Shown in pieces: positions 1 to 14,020 of a stretch of 64,000 bases of DNA (the stretch's first letter is position 1; every line of letters starts with the position of its first letter). The position numbers and the translations under genes are program-made. The notes below the pieces were generated by a model. The model was given only the letters and a program-made list of their open reading frames with translations. It ran no database searches and had not been told where the DNA came from. The stretch is from Chaunax sp. Z400 (taxonomy: Eukaryota > Chordata > Actinopteri > Lophiiformes > Chaunacidae), in the NCBI GenBank assembly GCA_037577475.1, contig CM075206.1, positions 5,551,459-5,615,458 on the forward strand, in the 5' to 3' direction.

Positions 1-1784
1 TGGATCCTGCACCGCTCCTACCTGGAGGCGTGCCGCTCTGTCGGTCGCTTCATCCAGGTCAGAATCTGTTTTATTCACTCTGCAATTACAGTATTATTAT
101 GTAATGTAGCAAGAAATTTGGTTTAATGTGCTGCATGTCAGTTAATGTCCTTTTGTCATTTGTTCTGACTCTTTTTTTATTACTTATTTTCATTCACAAA
201 TACTGTTTTTGACAGATTTTGTTTCTGTACTTTTATTTTAAAATTGGTATCAGGTTTATGGTTTGGCATAAAATGGCCAGAAAGCTGCAGCCTAGCATAT
301 CTAAAGCCTGCTAAAAAGATCTATTATCTAAAATACAGAAAATACTATGCTAGCAATGCACCTTGGGTCTCTAATACTAGCCAATAACATGTAACTAATA
401 AATAAATAACTATTTTTCATGCTGAAAAGACTCAACGTGTCTATATCTGTTTGTTTCCAGGAGGATGAGTTTGAGTGGGGCAGTAGCTCCATCCTGGATG
501 CGTTGCCCTCCATCACCTCCCAGCAGAGGAGATTGGCATTTGCTGCCATGCGCTGGAGAAAATCCCTGCAGGGAGGCTCTAAGCAAGGGGTACTCATAGG
601 CATATACATGGATCACTAACAGTATACTGTTCATAGTATTGTATTATCTACGAGTTGAGGGTTTAAGTATATGCTTTTTCTGTTTTACAGGGAGCCTTCA
701 GTGGATGGACAGTCATGCTGAACATCGACCAGAGCAGAGAATCAGGCTTCAGGCGGTTACTGCAGTCTGGGGGGGCGAAGGTTTCTCCTCGTTTATTTGT
801 TTTAAATCCAACATTATTTATCCTTTTTTCATTACTGTTGCCCTTTAGAGAATCTTCAGATGAGTTGGATCACCTCAGCTATAAAAATCTGTTTGGGGAA
901 ACCCTGAAACAACTAGTTTTAAGAATGTGAGAGCTTTCAGTTTTGACCAGAAAGATAATTCATGCAAGAGCAAAAAGTCCTGGCTCAAGAAATGAAACAG
1001 GAGCTAAACAAAAAGGCAGGATTTAGATGCTGGAACATGCATCATAAGGATGTCATGCCATCAAAACAAGGTCAGGAAGTGGACAAAGCCCTTAAAGTTC
1101 CCATTTCCCCTACCTCATCGATGAAACCTTGACCCCTGACTCTATATTTTAACACAGCCACAGTTCTTACCTGTAATTCCTCTCTCCAGGTCCTGCCGAG
1201 CCCCTCCCCATCCCTGTACAAGGAAGCCACTCACCTCTATGCAGACTTCAGCCGACTGAAGCCCGGAGACTTCAGAGTTGATGTCTCAGAGGCTTCCTCC
1301 CACGGAGTCACATGCTTGAAGCCAGAGTACATCGCAGATTACCTCATGCAGGTCGGCGGAGCTCTTGATATGCATTATCACCAGATTGTATGACAAAATC
1401 ATACATAGTATTGTTTTAATATTACTGTAAATGTAACACAATATTTCTTCAGTTCAACCAAAACTGATCCCGACAAATGTTTTACTCATATTCTACTATT
1501 GTAAAGCAGTTAAAAATTCCATCAAAAGGACATGATCTCTATTTTAGACATAACTCAGGATTTTTTAAATGATGTCTTGCAGGAAGTAAGTTCAGCCACT
1601 AGCAGTAGATTTAATATTAAAGATGCCCTTTTTTCTTTTTCTTTTTTTCCTCCAGGAGCCGACCCCGCCTATTGAGCTGTACTACCTGACTGAGCCTCCC
1701 TCTGGAGAAACTGCAGACACTCCATCACGTAAGCGTAAAGCAGCGGCAGACAACTCCAGACTGAAAAAGACGCGTCTGAACTGA
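1..1784 (+). CDS. topbp1: DNA topoisomerase II-binding protein 1, C-terminal part (partial, enters from the left edge)
   Basis: Five coding exons are visible: 1-57, 461-589, 691-780, 1190-1351 and 1656-1784 (TGA at 1782-1784). All junctions are GT-AG and phase 0, giving 188 residues. The first exon (WILHRSYLEACR) is the end of a BRCT repeat with its conserved Trp. The second carries EDEFEWGSSSILD and RRLAFAAMRWRK. The third and fourth hold the last BRCT (GAFSGW, NIDQSRESGFRRLLQSGGAK, LKPEYIADYLMQ). The last exon ends in a basic tail (RKRKAAADNSRLKKTRLN) that fits the C-terminal nuclear localisation signal. From family knowledge, TOPBP1 is a nuclear multi-BRCT scaffold that activates ATR-ATRIP and acts in replication initiation; its last BRCT pair binds phosphorylated partners such as FANCJ. 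The upstream exons lie outside the window. Identification rests on near-colinearity with the vertebrate C terminus and is very secure. Confidence 0.96.
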
Positions 1785-1858
1785 AATACTACATATTTTC
1801 ATTTAAATGTTTGCGTCTGTGAAAAATGATTGTACATAAGATTTGTTTAGCGCTTGAA

Positions 1859-1864
1859 AATAAA
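1859..1864 (+). terminator. topbp1: topbp1 poly(A) signal (AATAAA)
   Basis: AATAAA lies 75 bases after the topbp1 stop, followed by a second overlapping AATAAA-like string and a GT-rich stretch (ttgttgtgt). This fits a short 3' UTR with cleavage around 1880-1890. Confidence 0.8.
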
Positions 1865-1889
1865 ATAAATGTCACGCTTGTTGTGTCAC

Positions 1890-3040
1890 TCTGGCGTCCT
1901 CATTCTAGAGCATTGCCATTGGCTGCTGCCTGTGAACGTGGCTGTGATGGACTTGATTAAGGGCAGAAAATGTCGAGTCATGTTTTGTAATTGGGTGCAG
2001 TGATGTCATCTGTCCTCTGAGGGGCAGTAGGTCTTCACTGTATGACACCAGGTCTGTGTTTTAAGTGATTTCTCAGGAACAGAGTAAGAAAGTGGGTTTC
2101 TAATGTCATTATTTATTTATTACTATTGCAGATGTATGTTATAACTTCATTTAATATTAAGGATTGATTCATTTATATTATACTTGTGTCTAATTGAAAC
2201 ACTCAAACCTGTATTACACAAGAGCGCACTTCCCCACCCACATGATTATAGGTCATTCTCATTGGGTGTTGATCTCCCCTTGCAGTAAACACCAGATTTT
2301 GTTTACCTGATGTCGACTTAGTGTTTTGGTAGTGGGTTGTGTGGCTGGATAGATGCCCTTGCTCCCTCCCATATGGACAGATAAGTGGTTTAACCTCATA
2401 ATAGACAGACCAGCTGACATCCTTGACAGTTTCAGGCTTGAGCTGCTGTTTGAGAGGTGTGAGATTAGAGCTGTAATGACATAAGAACATGACCCTGGTT
2501 GTGGGCTCATTGGGACATCTGACAAAGTGAGAAGGAGCTTGAAATGGGGAGAAAAAAACATGTTTTTTTCATTTTGACCCTATTATATGTATTTTATGAC
2601 CCCTTCAATGGGTTGACAACAATCGGCTGTATCACTTTATACTAAATTCAAGTCTTATTAAATGCTCTACTGTGTGTCTATGATAGTTTTCCTTAAACTA
2701 TAATTACTAGGACATTTATTCCCTGCAATGGCTTTTATATTATCAAACAAACACCGGCAAAAACATCACCTCCTTAACATGTATGATAAGATACTGGAGC
2801 CCAAATAATGTCTGAAATTAAAGAAAATAAATGTATTAAGTAAAATCAATGAATTAAAAAAAACTATAGTAAATAAAACTTCAAGGTTCACTGATTGAGC
2901 AGCTATTTCACATAAATGTCTTCTGTCTGATCTAAAAGCTTTTCTATTAAAAATCTTGCAACTTTAATATTAATATCCTGTATTGAAGCAGGACTGTTTT
3001 CAGTCAACAGGTGTCCCACAAAGGTGGGATTATCTCCCAC
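1890..3040. other. Intergenic spacer between topbp1 and tmem108
   Basis: AT-rich sequence with no coding exon I can support on either strand. Short open frames at 2203-2561 on the minus strand lack splice context and recognisable domains. Confidence 0.6.
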
Positions 3041-3634
3041 TTTGCTGACTGGCAGGGGGGGGTCATGAGTTGAGTTTTACTTTATGCCTGCATCCCTCCT
3101 CCTTCCTCCTCCTCCTTCCTCCTCCTCCTGTGCTGTAAGGTAACTTAAATGTTGGGACAGTGAGTTTCAGCACGACTCCCCGCACAGGGAGGAAACTGCA
3201 GCAGTCCTCATTAAAATTCCCTGCTCGTACATTCACCAGAAAACCTCCTTTTTGTGGGTGGCACCGGCGTCCCTGCGCGCCTCAAATTGCGCACCACGGA
3301 TAGCGGCCTCATCACCGGCGTCCGCGGAACCACGCTGCCTTGAGGCGGACAGTTTGCTTCGTGAAGGCTGTGAGAGGAAAGGTGGGCGCACAGTCCCAGA
3401 GGTACAGCAAAGGGTGGCGCCCTCCGCATCTCATCCTGCTCCTGGACACGCTGTGCCGCGCGACACGGTCAGCTCCTGCGGTCCGCTGCCTTCTTGTTGC
3501 AGCTCATGATAGTGACGTTTCTCTGTGGGGGACTCTGCAACATGTGCGCCTGGGAGGTGTGAAGTGTGACACGGCGGCTTTGGGGTCTCATTTCTCTCGG
3601 ATACGCCAAGTACCCGACCTTGTGTATAGGTACG
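3040..3634 (+). promoter_or_regulatory. tmem108: Putative tmem108 promoter and non-coding first exon
   Basis: A local GC- and CpG-enriched island in otherwise AT-rich DNA, preceded by a polypyrimidine (tcctcc) run. It contains good donor-like sites (gaggaaag|gtgggc near 3381 and gtatag|gtacgt near 3629) and no long reading frame that resembles a protein. It is the only CpG-rich island between topbp1 and the tmem108 start-codon exon at 25357, and vertebrate TMEM108 genes have non-coding 5' exons separated by long introns. Assignment as the tmem108 transcription start is inference; exact start and donor are not determined. Confidence 0.45.
3091..3129. repeat. Polypyrimidine (TCCTCC)n tract
   Basis: About 39 bases of tcctcc/ttcctcc repeats on the + strand immediately upstream of the GC-rich island. 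Such tracts are common in proximal promoters; no function can be shown here. Confidence 0.75.
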
Positions 3635-5254
3635 TACATCAGTTTCTCCTCCTCAGATCAGACGGCTCTCCTCTCTGACTGTCCTTACATTGGCAGCTTC
3701 TTATTATACCTTCTGCGTATTGATTGTGCTGAGCATCCAGTTTGTTGAAATCATGGCTGAAGGTGTCCAGGCTGTTATGAGCAATGACAGACGCATCATC
3801 ATCATCAGCTGCTTATAACCACTGCAACATCTCAACATACTGTTTTTTTTTGTTTTTTTTTGGAGCATCTTTAAATCTATTGCATTAAAAGGTGTTGACA
3901 TCAAGACAGGATTGTTAGAGCTGCTGCTTCTGGTTCTCTGGAGGCTTTCTGGAAAATGTCGTTTTTTAGTTTGTTGGGTTCCTCGTGATCATGTTTAGGT
4001 GACAATTCTAAAAAGGTGAGTTTTATAAGACTTGGGTTTACACTTTATTCTTGGAGAGATTGAACATTCCTTGCCGTAGCTGGCTGGCATCCAGTGGGAG
4101 GTGAGTTTACCTCCACAAATAAGATTTTAAAAATATCAAGAAAGAGAGAGAAAGCCATCAATCTTGCAACTTGGAAGATCTCAGCCCAAAGTGGCCTTCA
4201 AGTGGTTTATTTCTCTGGCAACATGGCAGCAACAGCACAGATAATAGGAGAAACTCTCTTTAAATGCAACACACCAGCATCACCATTCAATATGGAGGCT
4301 CAGCCTTGTTTTCAAGCCCAGTGGGATTGTATAGAGCGCAGTTTAAAGTGTGTACTAATTGAACTTACCAGACTCTCTCCATTGTGACAGGAATGTTTGG
4401 TTGCCTGTTCTCCACAGAAACCCCCCTCCCCGATTCCTTTGTTCTGGGGCACAATCCTCTAGTGCCATGTGTGAGCAGCAGTGGGGGGAGGGAGAGGGGT
4501 CAGAGGGGGTATTGACATCTGTAGCTGACAGCTTCCTCGGAGCATGCTGACATGCTGTGATACCATGAATGGGTATTAGGGAACAAACTCAACACTAATG
4601 AGGGTATTTATTCTTTGGGGAACAGTCTATGGAAATAGATGCTGGAAACTTTACATTTATTAAATGGATTTTTGTACATGAACACAAATTGTTTTTCATA
4701 CATTCCCCTTGAAAACAAATGATTTTGTTTTCAGCAGCTTTTCTCTGAATGGAATTGGTTTGACATAGTTTGAAGTTAATCTAAAGTGAACGATATTGGA
4801 AAAAATTCACATATTGCAACAGGAATTTCGCCGAAGTAAATAGATACACAGTTTACCACAATACTCATCAGTGGGGTTACTTTAAACGTCTTTCCTCTTC
4901 TAGCAAAACTCCTACTTCTACTACAGTGGTCAGTTCTCTGCCACCCTTTTCAGTGTAACAGAAGTGATTCTGACTCCAGCCTGGAGCAGTGGGGAGAAAG
5001 AGCTGTGAAAAAGGTATTTGGGGAAAACAAAACATTTCTTAATCAACTTTACAAACTGACTTGTGTATTATTTACATGTAATCTACCATTTCTAACTCTA
5101 AACGTATCCTTAATCTACGCGGTGGAAGATTTAAAGATGAACAAAAGAAACCTTGAGTTTGGATCAAGCAGCACAAAAGTTTTAACCTGACCAGTTTATT
5201 CTTTTTCAAAAAGTCAATCACCAGCAAACTGATTTATCATTGAAGTCAGTTTTC

Positions 5255-5670
5255 AAGCTAAATGCCCACACAAGCATGCTGACAATGGCAACACATGCTG
5301 ATGTTAAATAATTACCATGTGCACCATATTATTTTAGCATGTTGCTAATTAGCACTAAACACAAAGTAAAGCTGCGGCTGCAGAGAATGTCAACAGTCTT
5401 GATGATAGTGTTAGTGGTTAAGGGATCATTTTAAAGTTGTCAGAATTCATAAATGTCTTTATCAAATTATCTGGCAATTCATCCAAAACCTGTAGAGACA
5501 TTTTACATAAAACTACAAACCTGATGGTGGCGCTAGAGGAAGAGTCAGGCCATTGCCAAATTCATTAGAGGTCATCCTCTGGGGACCTTGAATGTCTGCA
5601 CACTGATGAAAATCCATTTTATTTGTTGAGATATTTCAGTGTGGATTAAAAGTAGTGGATCATCTTAGAG
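5255..5670 (+). repeat. Ancient teleost interspersed repeat (degenerate)
   Basis: Contains the characteristic string series common in fish genomes: tagcatgttgctaattagca, then cctgatggtggcgctagagg, gtcaggccattgccaaa, and a tail with ttgttgagatatttcagt ... gtggat. I recognise this as a widely dispersed teleost repeat from memory but cannot name its family with certainty. The copy is diverged and inside tmem108 intron 1. Confidence 0.6.
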
Positions 5671-7827
5671 TCAAAGCTGCTATTATAGCTAAAACACCCA
5701 AGACTCTCTGGTGTTAATTATAATGTTGATGTTAATCAGATAATATTTAATCAAGGAAAAACTTCCCCCAAAAACATAATGAAAACTCATAAAGCCAACA
5801 TTTGATATATGATAAAAGAGGACATTCTATTTAGAGGATTTTTCCTATAGATTATCACTAATAAATATCAATTGATGTTTTTCTGTACGATGGAGGCCAA
5901 AGTATGTATCGGTATCGGTGTGATATCTACTGTCAACATTAGGGAGAAGTTTCAGAGGTCAGCAGCAGAACAATCTCCACAGCTGCTCTCTTATCACCAG
6001 TGTCAGGAAAAGTCTCCATTAACCCTGAAAAACACCCGGAAAATCTCAGCGTTCCCATCCAGAGCAGCAGACCTCCCTTAAACAAACGTATCAAGGAAGT
6101 TCAAGGAAATGGGAAAATCTGTTGCCTGACTCTTGCTGCAGAAAGTCCGGGCTGATGGGAAACTGTTGGGGAATGTGAGCAGTATGAGCGAGTTTCATAA
6201 TTGTAAGTAAGCATCCCTCATGACTGGTAGAGAATGGTACACCATGAGCTGGAATGCAGTCCCCAGGGGCTCATGCTGTAAAGTATGTGCTCAGGATGGA
6301 CTATGCACCTTCCTCCACTGCCTGATCAAAACACCGAGTGGCTAAAACAGGATTTCGCTTAAGCAAAGGGAGGAAAAAGCCCGATTGTGCCTGTGCTGTT
6401 TCTCTTCCTGTGTTATGTAAAATGCCACGCAGTATTAACGAAGGCCCTCAGCTGCTTTTGAAATGAATTTAAGCCGAGAGGGCACAGCGCAGGAGGAGAT
6501 GCCATGCTGAAAAGCAAGCGAATGCAGCTCTATTCAACCAAGAAGAAAAATAAATTAAATCATAAATGGCTGGGGGTGTGCACCGCCACTTATGATCGTA
6601 TCAGTTAAGGAGCCTCGGATACTCCTGCAGAAACAATCAAACTTTCTTTTCCAAAGTGTTGACATTTGAAAGCCATTGTTCTGTATGCAGTAGTATCAGA
6701 TCAGCCTCTATTTGCCCGTTGGGGGGTATCACTGTTAATAATATGCCATGTGGTTCTTCAGGTATCAAAAGAACACCTGCACTGCAGCAGAGGTCACAGG
6801 AAAAGCAGATTGGAGAAAAAAAAGGGGGGGCGTTGGTAATGAATAACTAACCATTATGGGGGCGATGGGCATGGAGAGATAAGAGCGCGGTGACCGTCCG
6901 AGCATGAGGTGTTTACAGGGGGAATTCCTCACATTCCTCAGCTGCAGCCATGCCACTCCAATCTGCACCTCCACCCACTGACGGTCACCCTTATGTGCCA
7001 AGAGGGACCCAAGGGGTCTGGGCCAGTAAGTTCCTTCTCAGGAAATAGCCAGTCTAAATGTGTTATGTAAGGAGAGCGTAAAGCTTCAGAGATTCTAAGA
7101 AGAATGTGATCGCGCTAATACAGCTGGCTGCAGGACGAGCGCAGTAGATCCTTAGATAGTTTAAATTCACACAAAGGATGTAGCTTGTGTGGCGTTTAAG
7201 GACATTTTGCATTAAATGTGAATCCTGCAGTTTCCTAAACATTCAAGATCAAGCAAATTAGATTATTTTGAAATAACTCAGCATCTACTAGAGAGATCAG
7301 CTCAAGCACAATGTTGGGCAGTAGCTGCACAGCAAATAGCAACGTTACTAGTTTTAAGTACATTTCTCAGTGGTTATTGTTGTGAAATGTCGCTCAGAGG
7401 GTTCAACACACTTCCATAAAGAGAGATGTCAGGAAAACTGAAATAAAGTGAAACTCAAAGCGTTAACAGAGCCTCTTTCTGTTATGGAGCAGAGATGCTA
7501 AACAGTAGGAAAATATTAGTTACAAAACAGCTGTTTTCTTCCTCCAGTTTTCTTTCAGGAGCTTTTGTGTAGTTAACATATTGTTAACTACATGTACGTT
7601 GTTAGTGGTGTTTAACTCCCACATGTAACAGGTGAAACACAACGTACTCCTTGGGACACAGAGGGTTTGTGCTTTAGGATCAATCGTCACATTTGTTTTA
7701 ATTCAGTGCAGATGACTGGGCCCTAATAGGATTATGAGAAGGCCTGGCAGGAGGAGAAGAAGTCCAGAGGGCACATGTTACCCCTGCAAACCTAGTCTTA
7801 TCCAGCCCCTTGAGGGTCATCTGATGT

Positions 7828-7847
7828 GGGGGGGGGGGGGGGGGGGG
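7828..7847. repeat. G20 homopolymer
   Basis: Twenty consecutive G on the + strand after ctgatgt. Homopolymers of this length are polymorphic and error-prone in sequencing. Confidence 0.9.
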
Positions 7848-10254
7848 CAATACTAGCAGGTGTCAGCCTCACGATTACTGGGTCTCATGCTGGGCTCACC
7901 TGTGGGGATTACCCAGAGCCTCTAATGGATGGCAGGTTGTGGCCATGGTTAAAAAGGAAGCAAACCTCCATTCTCTCACTAAGATAAGTTCTTTTAAAAG
8001 TAAAAAGAAGAAAAAAAACACAAAACATTACCTCTCATCTCTAGTTTCCTTGGCAACTTCGTCAATCTGGATATTTGCTCTTTCAGCACTGAACAACACC
8101 AAAAAAACAGACGGATCCTTTCAGTCATGCTTTTGGAATATAGTCCTAATTTTCGGTTGCAACAAATTGTTCATAGTCATTTATTTTTATCCAGCTTCGA
8201 TGCCCTGAGTTAAAATCAAACCCCGTTTACTGGCCAGACTCGTCTGATTGAAGCTGCAGATTAAAGTGCCACCATATGCTGTGGAGTGAGGAGCCTCTTC
8301 CCAACGGTAGAGCTTATTATTGTGCTCTATATCACTGTCAGCAGCTAATTGTTGTGGAGGACTGAAGTGACGGGGTGGGTGGGGGAACACAACTCCCCTA
8401 TTTTGCCTTAAATGCTTGGTCATCTCTGTTTTACCCCGCTACACCCTCTGCATTTGTAACCGCCTCACCAAATGCCAGATTTTTACCCCACCACTTACAC
8501 TCAAGCTGATTGAGACCAGGCATGGACAGTGTGAATGCCAGCAAAGGATATATGGAGGTCTCGAGTGTTTAAAACCATTGTTTAATCTCTGTGCGCTGCC
8601 CATGCTGCATACAGCTCATTTCATGGCTGCTGGAGAGCCTGATTGATGGGCCGAGGAGCGGCGGGGGCTGATGCGCCTCATGTTCAGTGCTTGGCAAGAG
8701 ACCGAAGTCCTCTGTGAGGTCAAATGAGGTAAAAGTACTTATAAAGGAGATGGAAAAAAGGAGGACTGTCTGCAACAGAGCGACAAAATACTCCTCGAGC
8801 ACAAAAGGCAGTATGACAGCTAGTTTGTGAGCCAGAAGGGCGATACAATATACGCTTGTGATGTCGTCCTTGCCAAAAGTGTCACAGGAGCTGACATTTC
8901 ATTGTAATCATCGCCTCTTCCACCTCCGGGGACAACTCCTCAAATATATAACTATCAGAGCTTGTCACCCCCAATTAGAGAGGAGTTTATATGGATTTGC
9001 GCCCATGCATTCTCCTGTCCGTCTCGCTCTCCAGGCTTCGCGGCCCCAGGGGGGGGGTGCTGGAAAGCTGTCTCGTAATTTGAGACGGCATTAATACTGG
9101 ATAAGACGGAGCAAGACGTTGGCCGTCCGAGTGAATTCTCACACACACAGAGCGGCGTTTAAAAGACGCACTGCAAACTTACACAGTGGGATTTCGCCAT
9201 GCTTTGTGTGTTTGTGTGTTTGTGGTGGCAGGGATGGTGATTTGTGGCAGCTACATCACCATGGAGACAGTGGCATTATCTTGTAGGGAGAGTGCGCACA
9301 GCGTTGGCAGCAGAAAGGAGCAACATCTGATAACCACAAACTCCACCGGGCAGATGTCTTGCTTTGTGACAAACTAGGTATTTGGAAATATTTCTTCTTT
9401 TTAAAAAGTCCTTCCTCCATCTTTGGCTGCTGACTTTGCTGTTTTCACATTTATTTATTCATAAGTTTCTGTCACTGATCCACTGAACCACAAGGTCCAC
9501 GTTCACACCCACATTTTCTCATATGCATTGAGAGAAATGGCACCGCTGTGAATGACGGGCAGCCCAAGCCAAATGAAACTGCTGCTGAAGTGACTCCCCC
9601 CCCGAAAAGGAGCATGTCCTTTGGGGAGAAGGGATGAGTTGACGTTTTGGGTTTGTTAGAAGCTGCAAATAAATTGGGCACGGTGGTCGTTGCACAGGAT
9701 GTCTGTGCTGTTAAAAGACTGCAGCTCACTGTGGTTTATTATATATCAACCATTCTGTAGTCACTGCAATGATTTGTTCTCTCCCTCTAAACGCTGCAAT
9801 GAACGTTTATGCATCTGCTGTCGGATTAATTCCTTATCTTATTGTTTCCTTTGCGCACAGACTAAACGGACTGCACCAACATGACTGCACATGTTGCCTT
9901 CTTAAAGTTATAATCCTGAAGAAAATAGTTATATCTATTTATTAGTACACTCAAGGGATTTAAGAAGGCGCCACACATTTCATGGCCCAATTTGAGGAAA
10001 CCTTGTCTCTATGATTGTACATCTATTTGAAGGGCAGGTTTTGTGGTACTTCTCAACATACAAGGTTTGGTCACGCTTGACTGATTTTTGTGGGTAGTTT
10101 TGAGTCTGAATCCACAGTTTCCCACACGATGGGAACCAGAGGTTGCACCAGTCCATGAGGAGGTGGATTACTGCTGGAATTTGTTTTTGTGACTGATTAA
10201 ATTAAGATAATCATTTGACGTTAGTAAGGAACAGAGTACTGGTTGTTGTCATAC

Positions 10255-10390
10255 TGTCCGGGGTGTACCCCGCCTCCCGCCCAATGTCAGCCGGGATAGG
10301 CTGCATGTATGTTAGTTACTAAGCTATAGCAAGGAGGCACTGATAAAGCCTGGAAGCAGGGGGAAACAAAAAGCTTCAAATATATGCACT
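10255..10390 (+). repeat. Fragments of common fish SINE-like repeats
   Basis: The string ggggtgtaccccgcctcccg followed by cccaatgtcagccgggatag gctgcat matches a repeat very frequent in teleost genomes (usually gcccaatgtcagctgggataggctcc). It is followed by a short piece resembling another fish repeat (cctggaagcagggggaaac). Only fragments are present, with no target-site duplication seen. Confidence 0.55.
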
Positions 10391-11952
10391 CTTTGTTTGC
10401 AGAGAAATAGATACAGCAGCAAACATCATGTCTGCATTATTGCTTGTTACATCACAAAAAATAAGGCTTTAAGTTTTCCAGACGCACAGATGGCCCAGAG
10501 GCAGCAGGTTCACCATTTAATATTTCATCTGTTTGTTTTTTAATTATTTAACAAATTCCAAACATGCATGTTAATGCTCTATTGACCTTGAAAGCACGTT
10601 GGGGCCCTGAGTTAGAATATTCTTCCCACAGCCTTTATTGCTTTAGTTTAAATTGTGCTCTCACAGTGTATTTTGTGTATTTTGTGTAGATAAATCTGTG
10701 TGCGCACATAAACAGGAGAAACAAAGCAATTTTCTACCCCCTGACAAATATAATGTAATTTGATTTTTTTTAAATATGCATAGTGTTTACTGTGATGGAT
10801 TATAATGTGAAACTTTTAAGCACATTTAAAAAGGGTGATTTTCATAAAATGAAGACAAACCAATGGATGCTTGAACGCAAAACACGTGAAGTTTCAAAAC
10901 ATGGTTGTTTGGTTTGCAAATGTATAAAAACCACTGCAAAACGGCTGTAATGGTCCTTTAACCTGTGATGCACCCACACTTCTGTTGTCTGCCACATAGA
11001 AGTCACCCTTTGCAGAAACTGTCACCACAGGAACTCTTAGAATAACGAGAATGGCAGTTCTCCTGCTTTCCCTTGGGCGCTCCCTCCATTCTTTACTTTT
11101 CCACTAATAGTCTGTCCTCCTGTCCATCCCGATTTATTGTCCCACACCCAACATCATATAGAGCAGAAAGGCAGCAGAGTGATGGAGGGAAAGACATCTG
11201 CAAATTCTCTCCCAGCCAGCCCATGTCTCCCTGCAGGACCAAACATTTGACATTTACCTGTAGCTCCAATAGCCATAAACAGGCCACTGGAATGTTTTTG
11301 ACATTCACTTTGTCTCTGGAACAGTTTAATAAACCACTTAATGACAAGATAGGAAGAAGAAAAATCATTGTGTCTAAGATACAGATGGGTGACAAATAAT
11401 AAGGAAAACCCATAATAAAATTCAATTCAAAACATCCAAAGTTAAAGAGGAAAACTGAAGGTTAACATTAATAATAGGCTTCTTTCTTTTAAGGATTTTT
11501 TAAAGATATTACTGACTCTGCTTGTAACATGTTTTTTCACATAAGGCATGAAGGATCATTGCTTGTTTTAACCTTCAGATCTCTGGTCTGATGTGTTGCA
11601 CAGCATCCTCCCAACACCAACTGAGGGAATGTCTTTTGTAGGAATGATGTTCATGTCTCTAATGAAGAGACCATTAAATCTGTTCCGGTAGCTCATGGTG
11701 AAAAAAACCCACTTTATTTTAATACTTTTTTTTTTTCAATTTGTCACCCATGCATGTTTATTTGTCCGCTCAGATTTATGATATCTCCACGGACAGTTCT
11801 GATCACACACAGTAATAATTATCATCATGTCATTTATTATGTCGCCTGAACAAAAGGGTGTGTATCATGTGGTTTATCACTTATCTCATCCTCTATCTCC
11901 AGCCTACCACCGCGTCCAACCAGCACTTCATCCATAATATTAAACACTGCTG

Positions 11953-11954
<2 letters not shown>

Positions 11955-11995
<41 letters not shown>
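11955..11995. repeat. (TG)16 microsatellite followed by (AG)n
   Basis: Perfect TG dinucleotide run 11955-11986 passing into a short AG run. Intronic in tmem108. Confidence 0.9.
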
Positions 11996-11996
<1 letters not shown>

Positions 11997-14000
11997 TGTG
12001 TGCGGTGTCACAGATCCCCCATCTAAACCATGCTGAGTCTGGCATGTTCCTCCGCTGTTTACCTATTCATTAATTCAGCCATGAGTGATGGCACGAGCAA
12101 CACCAAAGCTCCCATTCCTCTGGTAATTAAACGTCTGTTGGTGAGACATTTTTCTCCTGGAAAGCATTTTTTTTTAAAAAGTGGCACATGTGCACGCGCA
12201 CAAACACTAGTGCTCTAAGATGATGCAGGTGGGTTGTCCTGGGCGAGCGTTGGTAATTAGTGTCCTGAGTGTTTGCACAGATTGCTTCATTAATTCTCTG
12301 AAAAGCATCCATCAGAGAGCCCGTTTGATGGATGTTGCATGTTGGATAGTAATCCATGCCTAAGCCCCCCATATGTGAACACCCTGACTTAAAGGCTACC
12401 CCACACCTATAGAAAGATAATCATTCACTAAACTGGTTTGAAGTTATATTCCAGAAGCTAACACCCTGATCCTCTCACACAATGCTGCAGCAATCCTCAA
12501 TGCGATTGCGCAGTTGCTTAACAACAACTTAAAGCTTGCGTGCCTTAAAGGTGTGCCCGAGTTATGAAAGACGCGTCTCCTCATGGTAGGATTTCAGAAG
12601 TGATTCTCAATAATTGTCTTGTTTTGCTCGCAGCAGCTCAGCCTGACGCCGTGAGCAGGGCGGCAAATTATCAACTGCGTGGCCCAGTTTCTCAGACGGG
12701 GATTATTTTTGGATGCCGCAGGATATTAATGGCTGTTTCTCATTGAAGATTACAGTTATTGACAAGAAGGATTAATCAAAGCTTTGAAAGTGTTTCCAAG
12801 GTGGTCCATGTGTCAGAAGTGCTTTGACTTCAGCGCTGAGATGACTCCTTTATTGTGTGCCAGATAATAATGACAGCAGTTTCATTATCATCTCTTATTT
12901 TTAGGGTGTGAAGATGACAAATGACCAATACAAATACAGGAATGCAAAGTATTTGTGGATTTAGAAATGGCATGGTCTGCCTGTGTATTATCGCTGCTAA
13001 AGAGCATTTTAGCATTGTCAATCAGCGTTAGCATTAGCTCACAGCGGCGCCAAAGTACAGCCACATATAAAGTGCTGACATGGCTGATCCTTCAAGGTAC
13101 AATAAGAAGCATTTAGTGGTTCCAGTGTCTCAAATCTTCTCTTCCTCTGTCATATCTTTGTTGAGTGGATTTTACACTGTTGGTCTGATGAAACAATTTC
13201 AAGACATTTGGCCTAGTTTGGCATTTTTCTGCTTTTTAAAAGAAATAAATAATTCAATAATTATGGATAATCATGGATATATTAATTAAAAATGTGAATA
13301 ATTAGTCAGACATAGTTAAACCACATTGACAGAAAAAACTTGAAGACGTGTTTGTGAATTTTCTTAATCAGGCTTTGTTTCTGTTTGAACCGAATTTATT
13401 TGTGTGCTTTCCGAGTAACTCAGAAAGTCTCATTTATCAGTATTTCTCACAGCACAACAGGATGCTGTCTGTCTAATCCAAATGATGTGTCACATCTCCG
13501 CCCCAGTGACACAACCTCCAATCTAACTGGACTCCCACTGAACTGGGCCCCAGTAGGATCCCAGTCTAAAATGTGAACGGCGTCAGGACCCCACGCCGTC
13601 ATGTCCTCTGTCATCTCGCAGTAAAGGCAGCATATAGGCTCATTATTATAACATCTGTGGTGCCACCCCCTCCCTTTTCATCAACTTTTACGCTTGCAAT
13701 AAAATATCATTTCTTCTCCACTTCTTGCTTTCTGCTGTGACGGCTGTGGAAAAAGGTCAGCGCTTCCATCAGAGCTGGTCTGAAAGGTCCAGAGGACTCC
13801 AAACCAGAGGCGACTGAGCCCTGGTGTAAGTGACTCATTCGGCCTGCAGCCTGTTTGGAGAATTGAGCAACAGGGCTGAACTCACCCATGAGTAAATTCA
13901 TGCTGCAGTTTCAGGCCAGTTGTCATTGTTATGCTTTAGAAGAGTGTACTGGCCTTTGTCTGTCAGCCTGAATCACACGGAGAAAGCCTAATTGATGCAG

Positions 14001-14020
14001 TGTGTGTGTGTGTGTGTGTG
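14001..14020. repeat. (TG)10 microsatellite
   Basis: Perfect TG run, intronic. Confidence 0.9.

Noticed and set aside
3252..3678. Overlapping + strand frames of 85 and 112 codons near the tmem108 island
   Set aside because: They lie in the putative non-coding first exon/promoter, overlap one another in different frames and show no protein features.
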